From Streptococcus ovuberis (GTDB lineage: Bacteria > Bacillota > Bacilli > Lactobacillales > Streptococcaceae), in the NCBI RefSeq assembly GCF_012396585.1, contig NZ_JAAXPR010000001.1, positions 1 through 64,000 of the forward strand: a stretch of 64,000 nucleotides of DNA, in the 5' to 3' direction. A program made the position numbers and the translations under genes. The notes under the pieces were generated by a model. The model was not told the DNA's origin. It did no database searches and was given only the letters and a program-made list of their open reading frames with translations. Shown here piece by piece: positions 9,103-18,545 of the stretch. Position 1 is the first letter of the stretch. Each line of letters begins with the position of its first letter.

Positions 9103-9190
9103 CTCGGAGGCTTTTTTGCCTATAAGATTTCGTAATCGCACTGTTCGTCTCAGCTAGACTTCAGTTTCGTCTGGCTCCTTTATAACCACT
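9103..9190 (-). promoter_or_regulatory. CRISPR leader
   Basis: AT-rich leader between the csn2 stop and the first repeat. On the minus strand it holds GGAGCCAGACGAAACTGAAG and ends CTCCGAG directly against the repeat. The last bases correspond in place to the leader-anchoring sequence that directs polarised spacer insertion in type II-A systems. The layout is nearly that of the S. pyogenes leader as I remember it. Confidence 0.85.
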
Positions 9191-9196
9191 ATTATA
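9191..9196 (-). promoter_or_regulatory. -10 box of the pre-crRNA promoter
   Basis: TATAAT preceded by TGC (extended -10) on the minus strand. It overlaps the csn2 stop codon (TAA at 9192-9194). The sequence 17 bp upstream (CTTCCT, inside csn2) is a poor -35, so the extended -10 probably carries the promoter. Confidence 0.6.
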
Positions 9197-9857
9197 GCAT
9201 ATTTTCTGTGATTAGGAAGTAATCATCATCTAGGACATACTGAGGTAGGTCATATAATCGCCTTGGCTCTAAAAAAAGTACCGTCATCTGATTTAGGTCA
9301 ATGTATTCTTTCAGCCGAGCCAATTCCTTACAACTGAAATAGGCACCACTATTGACCAAGACCAGCAGTCTCTTTTTAGCTAAATACTTGACAATTTGAA
9401 GAATCTCAAAGCATTTTTCAAAAATGGTATCATTCGCTGTTTCAACGCGGACACCTAACGCTTTAATAAGCTCCAAGATGGTCACCTCATCGTACTCGAG
9501 GTCCAGTTCGTTTTCGAGACATTCATAAGCAATCAGTTCAGTGATGGTAGACGATAGCTTATCAATCATTGACTTGACCTCTGGTTTATTGTTAAGCTGT
9601 TGTTCAAGGTCTGCATGAATAAGCTTTAAAACACTAGGCGCATTAACATCAAATCCTAAAATATCTGTCACTAGCATCACCTCTGCTTCCTTCAATGACC
9701 GACTTTTTTGATCAAACAGGCGAAGCTCTGAGGTCTCGTTGTACTGATAAAACAGCTGGACAAGACGGGCAAAGACAGCCGTCGACTCAACAGTCAAGAT
9801 AGTTAAACCAGATAAGGCTATCGGCTCATCAAAAATAGGTAGATTCAGCTTCATCAA
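9192..9857 (-). CDS. csn2: CRISPR-associated protein Csn2
   Basis: Type II-A adaptation protein. Csn2 tetramers form a Ca2+-stabilised ring that slides on DNA ends and take part with Cas1, Cas2 and Cas9 in spacer acquisition. 221 residues, start [15 protein letters not shown]; the core includes [21 protein letters not shown] and a C-terminal segment [22 protein letters not shown], as in the short (about 220 residue) Csn2 form. The start overlaps the end of cas2 by up to 29 bp, indicating translational coupling. Presence of csn2 sets the subtype as II-A. Confidence 0.95.
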   Translation of the reverse strand: MMKLNLPIFDEPIALSGLTILTVESTAVFARLVQLFYQYNETSELRLFDQKSRSLKEAEVMLVTDILGFDVNAPSVLKLIHADLEQQLNNKPEVKSMIDKLSSTITELIAYECLENELDLEYDEVTILELIKALGVRVETANDTIFEKCFEILQIVKYLAKKRLLVLVNSGAYFSCKELARLKEYIDLNQMTVLFLEPRRLYDLPQYVLDDDYFLITENML

Positions 9858-10185
9858 ATCCTTCTCCTAAAAAGACAACTCGGGCATCAGAATTGGCAAC
9901 CGACTGATCCCTTTCTCCATGCAGATAGACCATTCGCGCAAACTGCTTTTCGGTCACCGTCAATAAAGTAATATGCCCCTTTTGGGGATTATTTTCCTTT
10001 AATCGTGCCAACATGGCATTGCTAGCGGTATTGTTGAGTAAAAGCTTACTGTAAACCGAAAATTGGTGCATGATGAAGCCCTCACTCAGCAAAAATTTTC
10101 GAAATTTCCGATAAGCCTTGCGCTCATCTGCCGTCTCAACAGGCATATCAAACATCAATAACATTCTCATATAGCGATAACTCAT
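9829..10185 (-). CDS. cas2: CRISPR-associated protein Cas2
   Basis: Small ferredoxin-fold dimer that bridges two Cas1 dimers in the integrase complex. 118 residues beginning [18 protein letters not shown], with the conserved MLLMFDMP strand and Asp (about residue 13), then [21 protein letters not shown]. Its ATG overlaps the cas1 stop as ATGA, and its 3' end runs into csn2. No disruption seen. Confidence 0.96.
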   Translation of the reverse strand: MSYRYMRMLLMFDMPVETADERKAYRKFRKFLLSEGFIMHQFSVYSKLLLNNTASNAMLARLKENNPQKGHITLLTVTEKQFARMVYLHGERDQSVANSDARVVFLGEGFDEAESTYF

Positions 10186-11048
10186 ATCCTAAATTCGGGA
10201 AGCTCCTTTCCTTGACTGTTAAGTGCCTTAACAACTCTCTTCGTATAGTCGCTCACAATATTGGTCAAGTACATCTCTTTCCCTCTATAAGAGTAGGTTT
10301 CTGAGAAAATACTGAAGAGTTCGCGTTTAATGCCAATAAAGGACTTCTCTCGATTCACATAGACGATTCGGTCAATAATCGGACGAAAAGGTTCCATAAT
10401 ATCACTGGCAAAATTAAAGTGATTAAACTGATTGGCATGTTTAAGCCCCAGTTGTGTCATGCAACCACAGACCACCACCTCTCTCGCAAACATGCTCAAG
10501 AGCAAGCTATAGCCATAGTCCAAACCTGCGTTGACAGGGTTATCCTGCTCCCGCGAAAAATCATTCCCAAAGAGGGTGTTAAAGTAGGTTCTAGCAGCAT
10601 GTCCTTCACGGTTGCTAGGATCAAACATTTCCAAACCATGATAAAGCTCCATGACCGCTTGCGCCTTCTCAAAAAACTGACAGTCGCCGAGAAAAGAGGC
10701 CTGATTGAGAATTTTCTGGGCAATGATTTCTGTCCACACCCTTGCTTTGAGATCCTCTGCCCAACCAATCTGACGAGACAGCTGCAAACTCGAATCATGC
10801 CGAGCCGCAAAAGGCATAAGCTGAGCAATAGGGAGGCGCTTATCATCACAAAAAATCAGCAAAATATTCTCATCAACCAACCGCTTCACCAACATGGTAG
10901 ACAAGACAATATCCGTCGTTTCCAGTAAGAGAATATCCACCTCGGACAGATGAATCAACTCTGTCCGAGTGGCATCCTTGAAAATCAGATGGTTGTTTTT
11001 ATACGATAATTTTGAGTGGGTATTGACCACTACTGTCCGCCAGCCCAT
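10182..11048 (-). CDS. cas1: CRISPR-associated integrase Cas1
   Basis: Metal-dependent integrase that inserts new spacers at the leader end. 288 residues, start [20 protein letters not shown], typical of type II Cas1. The acid residues of the active site lie in the C-terminal helical domain, around [23 protein letters not shown] (the conserved N..NAxLDYGY region) and [17 protein letters not shown] with the expected H/D/E set. The start codon shares one base with the cas9 stop, so cas9-cas1-cas2-csn2 form one tightly packed operon. Confidence 0.97.
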   Translation of the reverse strand: MGWRTVVVNTHSKLSYKNNHLIFKDATRTELIHLSEVDILLLETTDIVLSTMLVKRLVDENILLIFCDDKRLPIAQLMPFAARHDSSLQLSRQIGWAEDLKARVWTEIIAQKILNQASFLGDCQFFEKAQAVMELYHGLEMFDPSNREGHAARTYFNTLFGNDFSREQDNPVNAGLDYGYSLLLSMFAREVVVCGCMTQLGLKHANQFNHFNFASDIMEPFRPIIDRIVYVNREKSFIGIKRELFSIFSETYSYRGKEMYLTNIVSDYTKRVVKALNSQGKELPEFRI

Positions 11049-14000
11049 CAGTCATCTCCCAGCTTAGATAAATCAATCCGTGTCTCATAAAGACCCGTCA
11101 CTGATTGGTGCACTAGGATAGCAGAGAGACACTCTGTCACCGTCATGTAACGCTGACGAGGAATGGTCTTGCCTAGGAATTTCAACTCAGCAGGTGCTCC
11201 GTATGCGGTGAATTTCAGGAGCTCAAGAAACGATTTGGCCAGCTCCTTGAGATCACTCGTCTCTTTTTTCTGGGTAAATTGCTCTATTAAACTCTCCACA
11301 GCCTTTGGTTTTGACACAAACCGTTGGGCATTCGCCACAATCATTTCAAACAATTCATCAAATAAAGCCCGATGCTCCTTCAAATAAGTAAGATGATCGC
11401 CAGCATTTTTTCCGTCTACTCTCTGAGCATGGTACAAGAGAGTTACTAGATGATGTGGTAAAACTAGCTGATTGCCTTTTTGCAATTCACCAGAACTAGC
11501 GAGTAAGCGTCGACGACCATTTTCAAACTCAAACAGACTATATTTTGGCAATTTAATCATGTGATGATTTTGAATCTGGCGATAACCTTTTGCTTCTAAA
11601 AAGGCTATCGGATCTTTTTCAAACTGCTGGCGCTCCATGATGGTCACACCAACCAAGTCCTTGACCTGCTTCAGCTTTTTCGCCTTGCCTTTTTCAACAG
11701 AAGCCACCACAAGAACGGCATAGGCCACCGTTGGACTATCCACACCCCCATATTTTTTAGGATCCAGGTACACCTCCTTGGTTTTTCGAGCAATCAGCTT
11801 GTCTGAATCCCCTTTTGGTAGCACCGTTTCTTTCGTGAAACGACCGCTCTGGATTTCTGTCTTCTTAACAATATTGACCTGCGGATAGGATAAAACCTTT
11901 TTAACAGTGGCCATGTGTTTCTTCTTATTCCAAGCAATTTCGCCAGTTTCTTCATTGATTTCCACCATCGGTCGCTCGATGATAACATCATTTGACAAAC
12001 GAATGGTTTCTTGGAACATGTTCATGAGGTTGGAGTAGAAAAAGGTTTTTTCGGTAGCTTTAGCATCAGTTATTGACCGTTTTCTTACGTGATACTCCCC
12101 ATAGACAAACTCTGGAGCCAGTTGAGGATATCGGGTCAAAAGGGCCTTACCAATCACTGCATTGAGATAGGCATCATGGGCATGGTGATAGTCGTTGATC
12201 TCCCGCACCTTGTGAAGACCAAATAGCTCTCTAAATTGTGAGGTAAGACTGGCTTTTAAGGTCAACACCTGAACGGTTCGCTGACGTTTGCCATCAAGGA
12301 CTGTTGGATTGAAACGCTCATCCAGCAAGCGAGCAACATGCTTGGTGATTTGCCGTGTTTCCACTAGCTGACGCTTGATAAAACGGGCCTTGTCTTCCTC
12401 TGTCAACCCACCACGACTAGCTTTTGTCAAATTGTCATATTTGCGCTTGCTGATAAGACGAGAACGGTACAGCTGCTCCCAAAACGGTCGCATCTTAGCA
12501 ACAACTTCCATTGACGGTACATTATCTAATTTTTTTCGGTTTTCCTTAGAAATCGTCAAAACGCGGTTATCCAGAGAATCGTCCTTTATAAAGCTCCGTG
12601 GAATAATATGGTCGATATCGTAATCCGGTAATTTATTAACATCTAGTGCGTCACCTGTATACATATCCGTTCCATTTTGGAGATAGTAAAGGTAGAGAGC
12701 ATCATTTTGCAAATGATGGTTTTGAACGTCACCCTCTATATAATCAGGCTTCTTTTCCTTAAGGATGGCACTTCCCAAACCTCCTAAAGCCTCTTCTAAA
12801 CGTTTCAACCGTTCCTGAGCATTTTTTCGTCCCCTGGCTGTCGTCTGGTTTTCTCGTGCCATTTCAATGATGATATGTTCAGGTGCATATCCCATGACCT
12901 TCACCAACTCATCAACGATCTTGATACTCTGCCAAATCCCTTTTTTAATGGCTGGGCTACCTGGCAAATCAGCAATGACCTGCTTGATATCTTCGCTATC
13001 ATGCTGTTCTTGGGCGTCCGCAATGTATTTTTTGAAACTCAACCCATCATCATTGATTAACTGCATAAAGTTACGATTACTATAGCCATCATCAATCAAA
13101 TAATCCAAAATGGTCTTACGACTGTGAGCGTCCCTCAACCCATGAATGAGTTTGCGCGATAGGCGTCCCCAGCCAGTATAATGGCGACGCGCCAGCTGCT
13201 TCAGAATAGTCCCCGAAAAATGCTGAGACAACCGCTGTTTAATCATCTCCTTGTCTTCAAAAACCGTTAAGGTATGAACAAGCTCTTCCAATACCTCTTG
13301 GTTATCCGGCTGATCCAAAAAGTCACGTCCCAATATCTTTTTCAAATCATGGTAGGTGCTTAAGGAGGCATTGAAAGCGCCTTTTTCATTATCTAAGCCA
13401 ATAAGACCCGTTATCCGAAACTGTGGAAATTCATTATCCAAATGAGCCATTAAGACCTTCTGGGTCACCTTACGGTGCTCCTTGAAGACATGGTCGACAA
13501 TCTCCTGCTTCATGTTGGCACCAAAGAAACGTGGTTTTTCTTGACCTTCTGCCTCGTAACGAATCTTGGTCAGCTCGTTGTAAACGGTAAATTCTTGGTA
13601 AAGTAGACTGTGCTTGGGGAGGACCTTTTCATCTGGTAAATAAGTATCTCGATTGGTGAGCTTGTCGATAAAGGCGGTCGCTGACGCTTCCTTATCAACA
13701 ATCTCATCAAAATTCCAAGGACGGATCTTGTCATCCGATTTCCGTGATAACCAAGCAAACTGGCTCTGACCATTCGCCAACGGTCCCACATAATAAGGAA
13801 TCCGGAAGGTCAAAATCTGCTCAATTTTTGCCTTGTTTTCTTCAAGAAACGGATAGTGTTTCCCTTGACGGTTTAGAATAGCCCGCAATTCCTCCAAGTG
13901 AAGCTGATGTGGGATAGAGCCATTATCAAAGGTCCGTTGCTTACGAAGGAAATTATCTTGCTCAATTTTTTCTAGGAAGTACTCACGCCCCTCAACAGCT

Positions 14001-15145
14001 TTCAAAATGCCCTTCAGGTATTTGTAAAACGCATCCTGAGATAACCCCTGTTCAATATAGGCAGTATAGCCTGTCTTGCTCTTGGCGCTAAAGACTTCTC
14101 TGTAAAGGTCACGCGACGTTTCCTTCAAACAGTCTTTCAGCTTTTGTAAATCGTCCTTGTGGTCCTGATAACGCTTGACCATAACCGCCGATAATTTGGC
14201 GTGAGTCGCCTCATTTGTGGTTAGAATCCCTGACAAGACGATAGCATCCGACAGCTGTTTCACCACTTGAAACAGCTCTTCATAGCGACTATCTCCCAGC
14301 TGCGTCAACAAGCCTTGCAAATCATCCTCATAGGAGTCCTTCGATAATTGCAGCTTCACATCTTCAGGCAAGCTAAAAATCGAAGTAAAATTAGCCTGCA
14401 AACCGACCGTCAAGTTCAGAAATTGTTTGAGAGCTGCTTTCGTCTCTTTATCCAGTCCTTGTGTCAAGGCCAGAACCTGCTCCACTTTTTTCGACTTGCT
14501 GAGCTTTGCAGTTAAGATATCCTTAACCATTAGGGGTTGACGGCTTAGCCCTGTCCCCCGTAGCCCATCAAACACTTCCAGAAATTGCTCAAATAAAGGT
14601 TGAACATCCGTATGCTCAGAGGTCAATTTCCCTTCATGTAGAAAATGCCCGCGGAATTTGATGATATGTGCCAAAGCCAAATAAACCAGCCGCAGGTCTG
14701 CTTTTTCAGGACTATCCGCCAAGTGTTGGCGCAAATGGTAAATTGTTGGGAAAGTCTCATGATAAGCTAGCTCCTCTGCTAGCGTTCCAAAAATAGGGTA
14801 CTTATGCCACTGCTTATCCTCAACACGCAGAAAAGTATCGTCCAACCGATGAAAGAAGGTCTCATCCACCTGCTGCATGGGCTCAGCAAAGATTTCCTGC
14901 AAGTAACGCAGACGATTGCGACGACGGGTTAGCCGACGACGAAACACCCGCTTCATACGGCGCTCTGCCGCAACCTGCCCCTCATCAAATAGCAAGACAC
15001 CCATCAGGTTTTTCTTGATATGGGTCTTACCAGTGTTACCCATAACCGGCAGCCGCTTAGCAGGTACCTTGTAATCATCCGTGATCAAGCACCATCCGAC
15101 GCTATTGGTACCCAGGTCGATAGCGATAGAATATGGTTTCTTCAC
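11048..15145 (-). CDS. cas9: CRISPR-associated endonuclease Cas9 (type II-A)
   Basis: RNA-guided DNA nuclease, 1365 residues, nearly the length of S. pyogenes Cas9 (1368). RuvC-I at the N-terminus has Asp10 in [10 protein letters not shown]; an Arg-rich bridge helix follows (about residues 62-82); RuvC-II has Glu761 in [12 protein letters not shown]; the HNH domain has His846 in [11 protein letters not shown]; RuvC-III has [13 protein letters not shown] with His988 and Asp991. All catalytic residues are present, so it should be active. In the PAM-interacting domain, IPRQRYM places Arg1330 and Arg1332 where SpyCas9 has Arg1333 and Arg1335, which predicts NGG-type PAM recognition. Start is GTG at 15145 behind AAGGAG. 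Its stop overlaps cas1. Main remaining doubt is only the exact PAM. Confidence 0.98.
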   Translation of the reverse strand: MKKPYSIAIDLGTNSVGWCLITDDYKVPAKRLPVMGNTGKTHIKKNLMGVLLFDEGQVAAERRMKRVFRRRLTRRRNRLRYLQEIFAEPMQQVDETFFHRLDDTFLRVEDKQWHKYPIFGTLAEELAYHETFPTIYHLRQHLADSPEKADLRLVYLALAHIIKFRGHFLHEGKLTSEHTDVQPLFEQFLEVFDGLRGTGLSRQPLMVKDILTAKLSKSKKVEQVLALTQGLDKETKAALKQFLNLTVGLQANFTSIFSLPEDVKLQLSKDSYEDDLQGLLTQLGDSRYEELFQVVKQLSDAIVLSGILTTNEATHAKLSAVMVKRYQDHKDDLQKLKDCLKETSRDLYREVFSAKSKTGYTAYIEQGLSQDAFYKYLKGILKAVEGREYFLEKIEQDNFLRKQRTFDNGSIPHQLHLEELRAILNRQGKHYPFLEENKAKIEQILTFRIPYYVGPLANGQSQFAWLSRKSDDKIRPWNFDEIVDKEASATAFIDKLTNRDTYLPDEKVLPKHSLLYQEFTVYNELTKIRYEAEGQEKPRFFGANMKQEIVDHVFKEHRKVTQKVLMAHLDNEFPQFRITGLIGLDNEKGAFNASLSTYHDLKKILGRDFLDQPDNQEVLEELVHTLTVFEDKEMIKQRLSQHFSGTILKQLARRHYTGWGRLSRKLIHGLRDAHSRKTILDYLIDDGYSNRNFMQLINDDGLSFKKYIADAQEQHDSEDIKQVIADLPGSPAIKKGIWQSIKIVDELVKVMGYAPEHIIIEMARENQTTARGRKNAQERLKRLEEALGGLGSAILKEKKPDYIEGDVQNHHLQNDALYLYYLQNGTDMYTGDALDVNKLPDYDIDHIIPRSFIKDDSLDNRVLTISKENRKKLDNVPSMEVVAKMRPFWEQLYRSRLISKRKYDNLTKASRGGLTEEDKARFIKRQLVETRQITKHVARLLDERFNPTVLDGKRQRTVQVLTLKASLTSQFRELFGLHKVREINDYHHAHDAYLNAVIGKALLTRYPQLAPEFVYGEYHVRKRSITDAKATEKTFFYSNLMNMFQETIRLSNDVIIERPMVEINEETGEIAWNKKKHMATVKKVLSYPQVNIVKKTEIQSGRFTKETVLPKGDSDKLIARKTKEVYLDPKKYGGVDSPTVAYAVLVVASVEKGKAKKLKQVKDLVGVTIMERQQFEKDPIAFLEAKGYRQIQNHHMIKLPKYSLFEFENGRRRLLASSGELQKGNQLVLPHHLVTLLYHAQRVDGKNAGDHLTYLKEHRALFDELFEMIVANAQRFVSKPKAVESLIEQFTQKKETSDLKELAKSFLELLKFTAYGAPAELKFLGKTIPRQRYMTVTECLSAILVHQSVTGLYETRIDLSKLGDD

Positions 15146-15179
15146 AAAAACACTCCTTAAGTAAAATCTTTATAGTTAA

Positions 15180-15207
15180 ATTATGCTCTTGTTTTAAAAA
15201 TAAGCAA
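15180..15207 (-). promoter_or_regulatory. Candidate cas operon promoter
   Basis: Minus strand TTGCTT (15202-15207), 16-bp spacer, CATAAT (15180-15185), about 35 bp before the cas9 GTG start. The match is moderate. Confidence 0.4.
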
Positions 15208-15297
15208 GCATTTAGCTACCCGATTGGCCTATTTTTTGATAGAATAAGAATAAGATTTTACTTAGTTTTACAGCTGTAGGTTTTCTAAAAAATTTAC

Positions 15298-15326
15298 TTG
15301 ACAAGTTTTATAACTCATGTTATACT
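15298..15326 (+). promoter_or_regulatory. tracrRNA promoter
   Basis: Plus strand: -35 TTGACA (15298-15303), 17-bp spacer, -10 TATACT (15321-15326). Transcription should begin near 15333, right at the start of the anti-repeat. It is divergent from cas9. No second, more upstream promoter for a long tracrRNA form stands out. Confidence 0.85.
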
Positions 15327-15332
15327 GAACCC

Positions 15333-15413
15333 GTGGAGCTATTCGAAACAGCACAGCACGTTAAAATAAGGCTTTGTCCGTATACATTTTGCGCACCGAT
15401 TCGGTGTTTTTTT
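15333..15413 (+). ncRNA. tracrRNA (short form, about 80 nt)
   Basis: Pairs with the CRISPR repeat to allow RNase III processing and Cas9 loading. The anti-repeat GTGGAGCTATTCGAAACAGC begins at about 15333 and runs to about 15366 (TTAAAAT), complementary to the repeat over its upper stem, with the usual bulge (ACGT opposite GA) before the lower TTAAAAT stem. The nexus is GGCTTTGTCC at 15370-15379. The end hairpin CACCGA, T, TCGGTG (15394-15406) is followed by seven T (15407-15413) and acts as terminator. Unlike S. pyogenes tracrRNA, I see no hairpin between nexus and terminator: only 14 nt lie there. Located upstream of cas9 and transcribed away from it. Confidence 0.93.
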
Positions 15414-15606
15414 GTGCTATCACAAAGCCGACTAACCCCATAAAATCTGGTAAAGCACTCGTGTCCCATAACAGGACACCGCCAGCTGTGATCGCTAAAG
15501 ATAGAATGCCAAATACGACTAATATTTTCAAGGGAAACAACAATAAGCATCCAACACCAACCAAAGCATCAAAAAAATTGGTAAGCCTTCTGCTATTTAG
15601 CAACAA
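15361..15606 (-). other. Hydrophobic ORF antisense to the tracrRNA tail, possibly a gene relic
   Basis: An open frame of up to 81 codons whose product has two membrane-like stretches (FFDALVGVGCLLLF and ILSLAITAGGVLLW region) and ends TESVRKMYTDKALF inside the tracrRNA nexus on the opposite strand. The only start is a TTG lying within the hairpin of a terminator, with no ribosome site, so it is unlikely to be a working gene as it stands. It may be the 3' end of an old membrane protein gene overrun by the CRISPR locus. I do not recognise a family. Confidence 0.25.
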
Positions 15607-15622
15607 GGCTTACCAATTTTTT
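15571..15622. terminator. Strong bidirectional terminator
   Basis: 12-bp inverted repeat TTGGTAAGCCTT (15578-15589) / AAGGCTTACCAA (15605-15616), with an inner TGCTA/TAGCA stem, flanked by A7 on the left and T6 on the right. It ends the NUDIX gene (minus strand) and can also block plus-strand read-through from the tracrRNA side. Confidence 0.85.
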
Positions 15623-15627
15623 GTTAG

Positions 15628-16101
15628 TTAAAAGAAAATCCGCTGCAAGATTCCGTCTGCATCTCGTTCATAGTAGAGTTCTGAGTGGGCATCATTGAAA
15701 TAAAAGGTCAACAAATCATCCATAGAGTCCGCCAATTCTACCCTACCTGAGGCAATATCGTCACGATTCACCCAGACCACTTCCCCTTCTTCAGAAGATT
15801 GAATCTCTCCCGTAAACTCTGTCGTTCGGTAAAGAAAGACTAAATAACGGGTACCATCATCTCGGGTATGAAAATGCTTGACCCCCACCAATTTAGGATT
15901 AACTATGGTTAACCCTGTTTCTTCTTTGATTTCTCGGACAACCGAGGCATGAAGACTCTCCTTTTCCTCAATGTGGCCACCAGGTAGAGCGGCGCCAGAC
16001 CAAGCATAGCGTTCTGGTGAGCGAAGTTGCATAACAAAGCGCCCTGCATCATCCTCTATCAGGCACATATTGGTTAAAATGACTTCTTGACTTCTTGGCA
16101 T
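15628..16101 (-). CDS. NUDIX hydrolase, 8-oxo-dGTP diphosphatase-like
   Basis: 157 residues. The Nudix box is complete: GGHIEEKESLHASVVREIKEETGL (residues about 41-64; GX5EX7REUXEEXGU), binding the Mg2+ that hydrolyses a nucleoside diphosphate linked to another moiety. The opening RSQEVILTNMCLIEDDAGRF and the later VKHFHTRDDGTRYLVFLYRT resemble MutX/MutT-type enzymes of streptococci, which clean oxidised dGTP from the nucleotide pool; the substrate is inferred, not shown. Start ATG at 16101. It is followed by a strong terminator and has no close operon partner. Confidence 0.85.
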   Translation of the reverse strand: MPRSQEVILTNMCLIEDDAGRFVMQLRSPERYAWSGAALPGGHIEEKESLHASVVREIKEETGLTIVNPKLVGVKHFHTRDDGTRYLVFLYRTTEFTGEIQSSEEGEVVWVNRDDIASGRVELADSMDDLLTFYFNDAHSELYYERDADGILQRIFF

Positions 16102-16176
16102 AAGCTTCTCCCTTATCCTTTATCTCATACTTATGATACCATAAAACTGACCAGATTGCTCTGGTCAGCAGTACCA

Positions 16177-16515
16177 TTATATTCTCTTGAACGCTACAAA
16201 CCGTGTGCCTTGATAGGTTAACTCCCCCTCATCACCTTCCGCGAGCTGACCGTAATCGGTGCTTTTGACCCGAAATTCCTGACGGGTCTTATCAGAAAAT
16301 TCAAAGGTGACATAGTAGTAGGTGTAAGCATTGTTGGTCCCCCTAACCTGCTGACGCTTGGTCACTAGGCGAGCTTCTCTCGTCAAGCGCTCCGCTTGGT
16401 TATCGCTCTGCCATTGGAACAAAAAGCGAATCAGCTGTAAACCAAAAATAGCTAGTATGATAGCAAATATAGCAAAGGGAACGAGATGAAAGTAGTAAAA
16501 GATAAAGTTTGTCAT
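16177..16515 (-). CDS. DUF2500 family membrane protein
   Basis: 112 residues with one N-terminal transmembrane helix (about 6-30), then a soluble beta-rich domain containing LTREARLVTKRQQVRG and TYYYVTFEFSDKTRQEFRV, followed by GDEGELTYQGTRFVAFKRI. This matches the DUF2500 family, which has no assigned function. ATG at 16515 is preferred over GTG at 16518 because AGGAGG lies five bases before the ATG. It stands alone between a NUDIX gene and a mutarotase-like gene. Confidence 0.75.
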   Translation of the reverse strand: MTNFIFYYFHLVPFAIFAIILAIFGLQLIRFLFQWQSDNQAERLTREARLVTKRQQVRGTNNAYTYYYVTFEFSDKTRQEFRVKSTDYGQLAEGDEGELTYQGTRFVAFKRI

Positions 16516-16592
16516 CACAACCTCCTAAAAAGCAACTTTACAAGGTGCCTCCTCCATGGTCAGCTTCAGTCAGTCTCGAAAAATCGAAGACA

Positions 16593-16619
16593 AGCGGTGC
16601 TAAACCTGTTCTACCGCTA
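16593..16619. other. Intergenic hairpin upstream of the DUF2500 gene
   Basis: AGCGGT / ACCGCT inverted repeat around a 14-nt loop in the 135-bp gap between the mutarotase-like gene and the DUF2500 gene. No T-run, so a structural element or weak terminator. Confidence 0.3.
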
Positions 16620-16653
16620 TCCAGCATAATATTGTCTCGCGCGATTGAAGTTA

Positions 16654-17556
16654 TTAGCGCTCTTGGGCTTCAAAAATCCAACAACGTTTCCACTGGTGAC
16701 TTTCACCTGGAGCAATGCGAATCGTCTGAATGATTTCTGGACTGACGATGTGGTCGGTCGCCCAGAGCAGAAGACTGGTCGGTTTGACACTGTCAATCCC
16801 TGTCACACTCGCCTTAGCTCCCTGATGCAGCAACTTCCACGTAAAGGTATCCTGCTCAGCGATTCCTTCAGTTGACAAGACACTGAGTGACACATCAGTC
16901 TCGCACTTGTCAAAGCGAATAGCACGACCATCCGCGATAAAATTATTATGGTCGTAACCACCCCAGCCCTCTAGGCGCTCTGTCCCAAGATCAGGCATGT
17001 CGGGCAATTCCAGACGGTAGTCAGGTGAAATCGCCATGCCATCAATGCTGAGGAAATTATGGCAGTACTCCTCGGTCTCAATCACACGCTCGCCAACATT
17101 GGTGATTTTCCCTTCCAAAATCAGCCTGTTGTCCTCAATCGTGATGGTTTTACGGATAGTCGCGGCGATGCCGCGGCATGGCAGAGCTTCTGTGACAAAC
17201 TCCGCAGAGGTAGCCGTATGAGTAAAGCTAACAGGATAAGGCGTCACCTCAGGATAAGTGTAGTCAAAACGGTAGCCCTGATTAGAATCTTGCTTAATCA
17301 AGCCAACACCCAATTTGGGGAAATACTCACCAATCTCAGTGCCCTGACTAAAATCAGCACTAAACTCACAACATAATCCTCGTCCACCTGACGATGGATG
17401 CCTGAGGTTCATGGGCTCATTAGCCCCAAAATGAGTATCTCCATCCAAAACAACATTTGAAATATAGCCTGCACGATCAAAACGATGGGTATCGTTTGGT
17501 CGCTCCCCAGGTTCTGAAATTTCTACTCGTAAACGGTCGTTGGTCAAAAAAATCAT
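16654..17556 (-). CDS. Galactose-mutarotase-like protein
   Basis: 300 residues, predicted beta-sandwich of the aldose 1-epimerase superfamily. Visible pieces include FDRAGYISNVVLDGDTHFG near the N-terminus, GRGLCCEFS (about 58-66), ILEGKITNVGERVIETEEYCHNFLSIDG (about 145-172, with the candidate catalytic His in YCHNF) and SLLLWATDHIVSPE near the C-terminus. The fold is shared by sugar mutarotases and by several uncharacterised sugar-binding proteins; substrate cannot be told. No sugar operon lies beside it. Start ATG at 17556 with AAGGAGGAAAAG upstream. Confidence 0.7.
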   Translation of the reverse strand: MIFLTNDRLRVEISEPGERPNDTHRFDRAGYISNVVLDGDTHFGANEPMNLRHPSSGGRGLCCEFSADFSQGTEIGEYFPKLGVGLIKQDSNQGYRFDYTYPEVTPYPVSFTHTATSAEFVTEALPCRGIAATIRKTITIEDNRLILEGKITNVGERVIETEEYCHNFLSIDGMAISPDYRLELPDMPDLGTERLEGWGGYDHNNFIADGRAIRFDKCETDVSLSVLSTEGIAEQDTFTWKLLHQGAKASVTGIDSVKPTSLLLWATDHIVSPEIIQTIRIAPGESHQWKRCWIFEAQER

Positions 17557-17969
17557 CCTTTTCCTCCTTGTTAATCGCTTTCATTATATCATATCAAGTT
17601 CTCCTAAGACAAATCTTTCAGACACCAACGCAAACTTTTCAACCTCACTCAAGCATCACTCCCTATCGGACCCTGTAGCTCACTAAAAATAGCCCCCCTT
17701 TGACCTAGCTATTCCACTTCAAACATGAGCTCCAATAAGATTAATGTCACAATATTTTCAATATCAAATGATTTCTTCTCACAATATTTGGGACATTTGT
17801 GATGATTTCCGTCAATCTTTTTTTCTTTTGCTGACAAATATAAAAACTCTTAAAAACACCGCTGCATTAGCGTTTTTTAAGAGTTGGTGAAAGGTAAAAC
17901 AGGCCGTCTGAAGTTGATGTTTTCCTATCATTTAGAGAGGAGGCCTATATTCTGAGAAAACTGGTCTTC
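17557..17969. other. Gene-free stretch holding a long A/T-armed hairpin
   Basis: About 410 bp without a recognisable gene. The main feature is the inverted repeat AACTCTTAAAAAC (17845-17857) / GTTTTTTAAGAGTT (17872-17885) with a GC-rich loop, which reads as a bidirectional terminator for the broken acetyltransferase gene on its right. Confidence 0.45.
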
Positions 17970-18392
17970 TCAGCAATCCTGTATCACATTCACTGTTCGG
18001 CTGGCTTCCTGAAAGCCAAGCGCTTGATGAAAAGAATGGCTCTCCAGGTTGTCTAGAGCATAGTTAGAGGCCAGCTGGCTCAGCCCTTGTCCTTTTGTCC
18101 ATTCTCTCGCAAAAGTAACCAGTTTTCTAGCCAACCCTTGGCGACGATAACTGGGTAAGACAAACACTCCTTCTAAGAATGCAACAGGAGAGCCTTTCGC
18201 CCCTTCGACATCGTCATATCTGATGGACAAGCTGATAAAGGCGACAGCTCTGCCATTGTCCCAAAAAAGAAACTCATACGGGAATCGACCAGCTAAAAAG
18301 TCTGCCACCAAGTCGAGATGGTCAGGCGACCACAGCTGGCTAGCGAGGTCTGCTCAATGCGTTACCGTATTTGAGGTAACAGGTTCAATCAT
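17970..18392 (-). pseudogene. GNAT acetyltransferase (AAC(6')-like) broken by one in-frame stop
   Basis: The reading frame starts at ATG 18392 (MIEPVTSNTVTH), meets TGA at codon 13 (18354-18356), then continues in the same frame for 127 codons to 17970. The rest shows a GNAT fold: RAVAFISLSIRY, FLEGVFVLPSYRRQGLARKL (acetyl-CoA pyrophosphate loop RRQGLA) and SHSFHQALGFQEASRTV. The pattern SPDHLDLVADFLAG plus the GNAT core resembles aminoglycoside 6'-N-acetyltransferases, but the substrate is a guess. Only one base change separates it from an intact gene; an internal start at codon 41 (ATG is absent, a GTG is present) could give a shortened product. Confidence 0.7.
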
Positions 18393-18519
18393 CAGTCACT
18401 CCTCCCCATTCCTTTGCTTGCGTTAAAAAGTTTACTGAATCTCATTGCACTTTTTTTCAGGCGATGACCCAAAACTCCCCATTAAGGAAGTCTCACCTTT
18501 GCCTTTCTAAGCTCGGGTT

Positions 18520-18545
18520 AAAATAGCCTATCCGTAGGCTATTTT
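18520..18545 (-). terminator. era terminator
   Basis: Inverted repeat AAAATAGCCTA / TAGGCTATTTT with a 4-nt loop, overlapping the era stop codon. The arms supply the T-run in either direction. Confidence 0.8.

Noticed and set aside
8470-9141. 223-codon minus-strand frame with repeats of VLELCCFEWLQN
   Set aside because: It is a translation of the CRISPR array: the 66-bp period is a multiple of three, which keeps a frame open. Not a gene; same for the plus-strand frame 8603-9064.
15374-15631. 85-codon plus-strand frame downstream of the tracrRNA
   Set aside because: Overlaps the tracrRNA terminator and a bidirectional terminator; no start signals.
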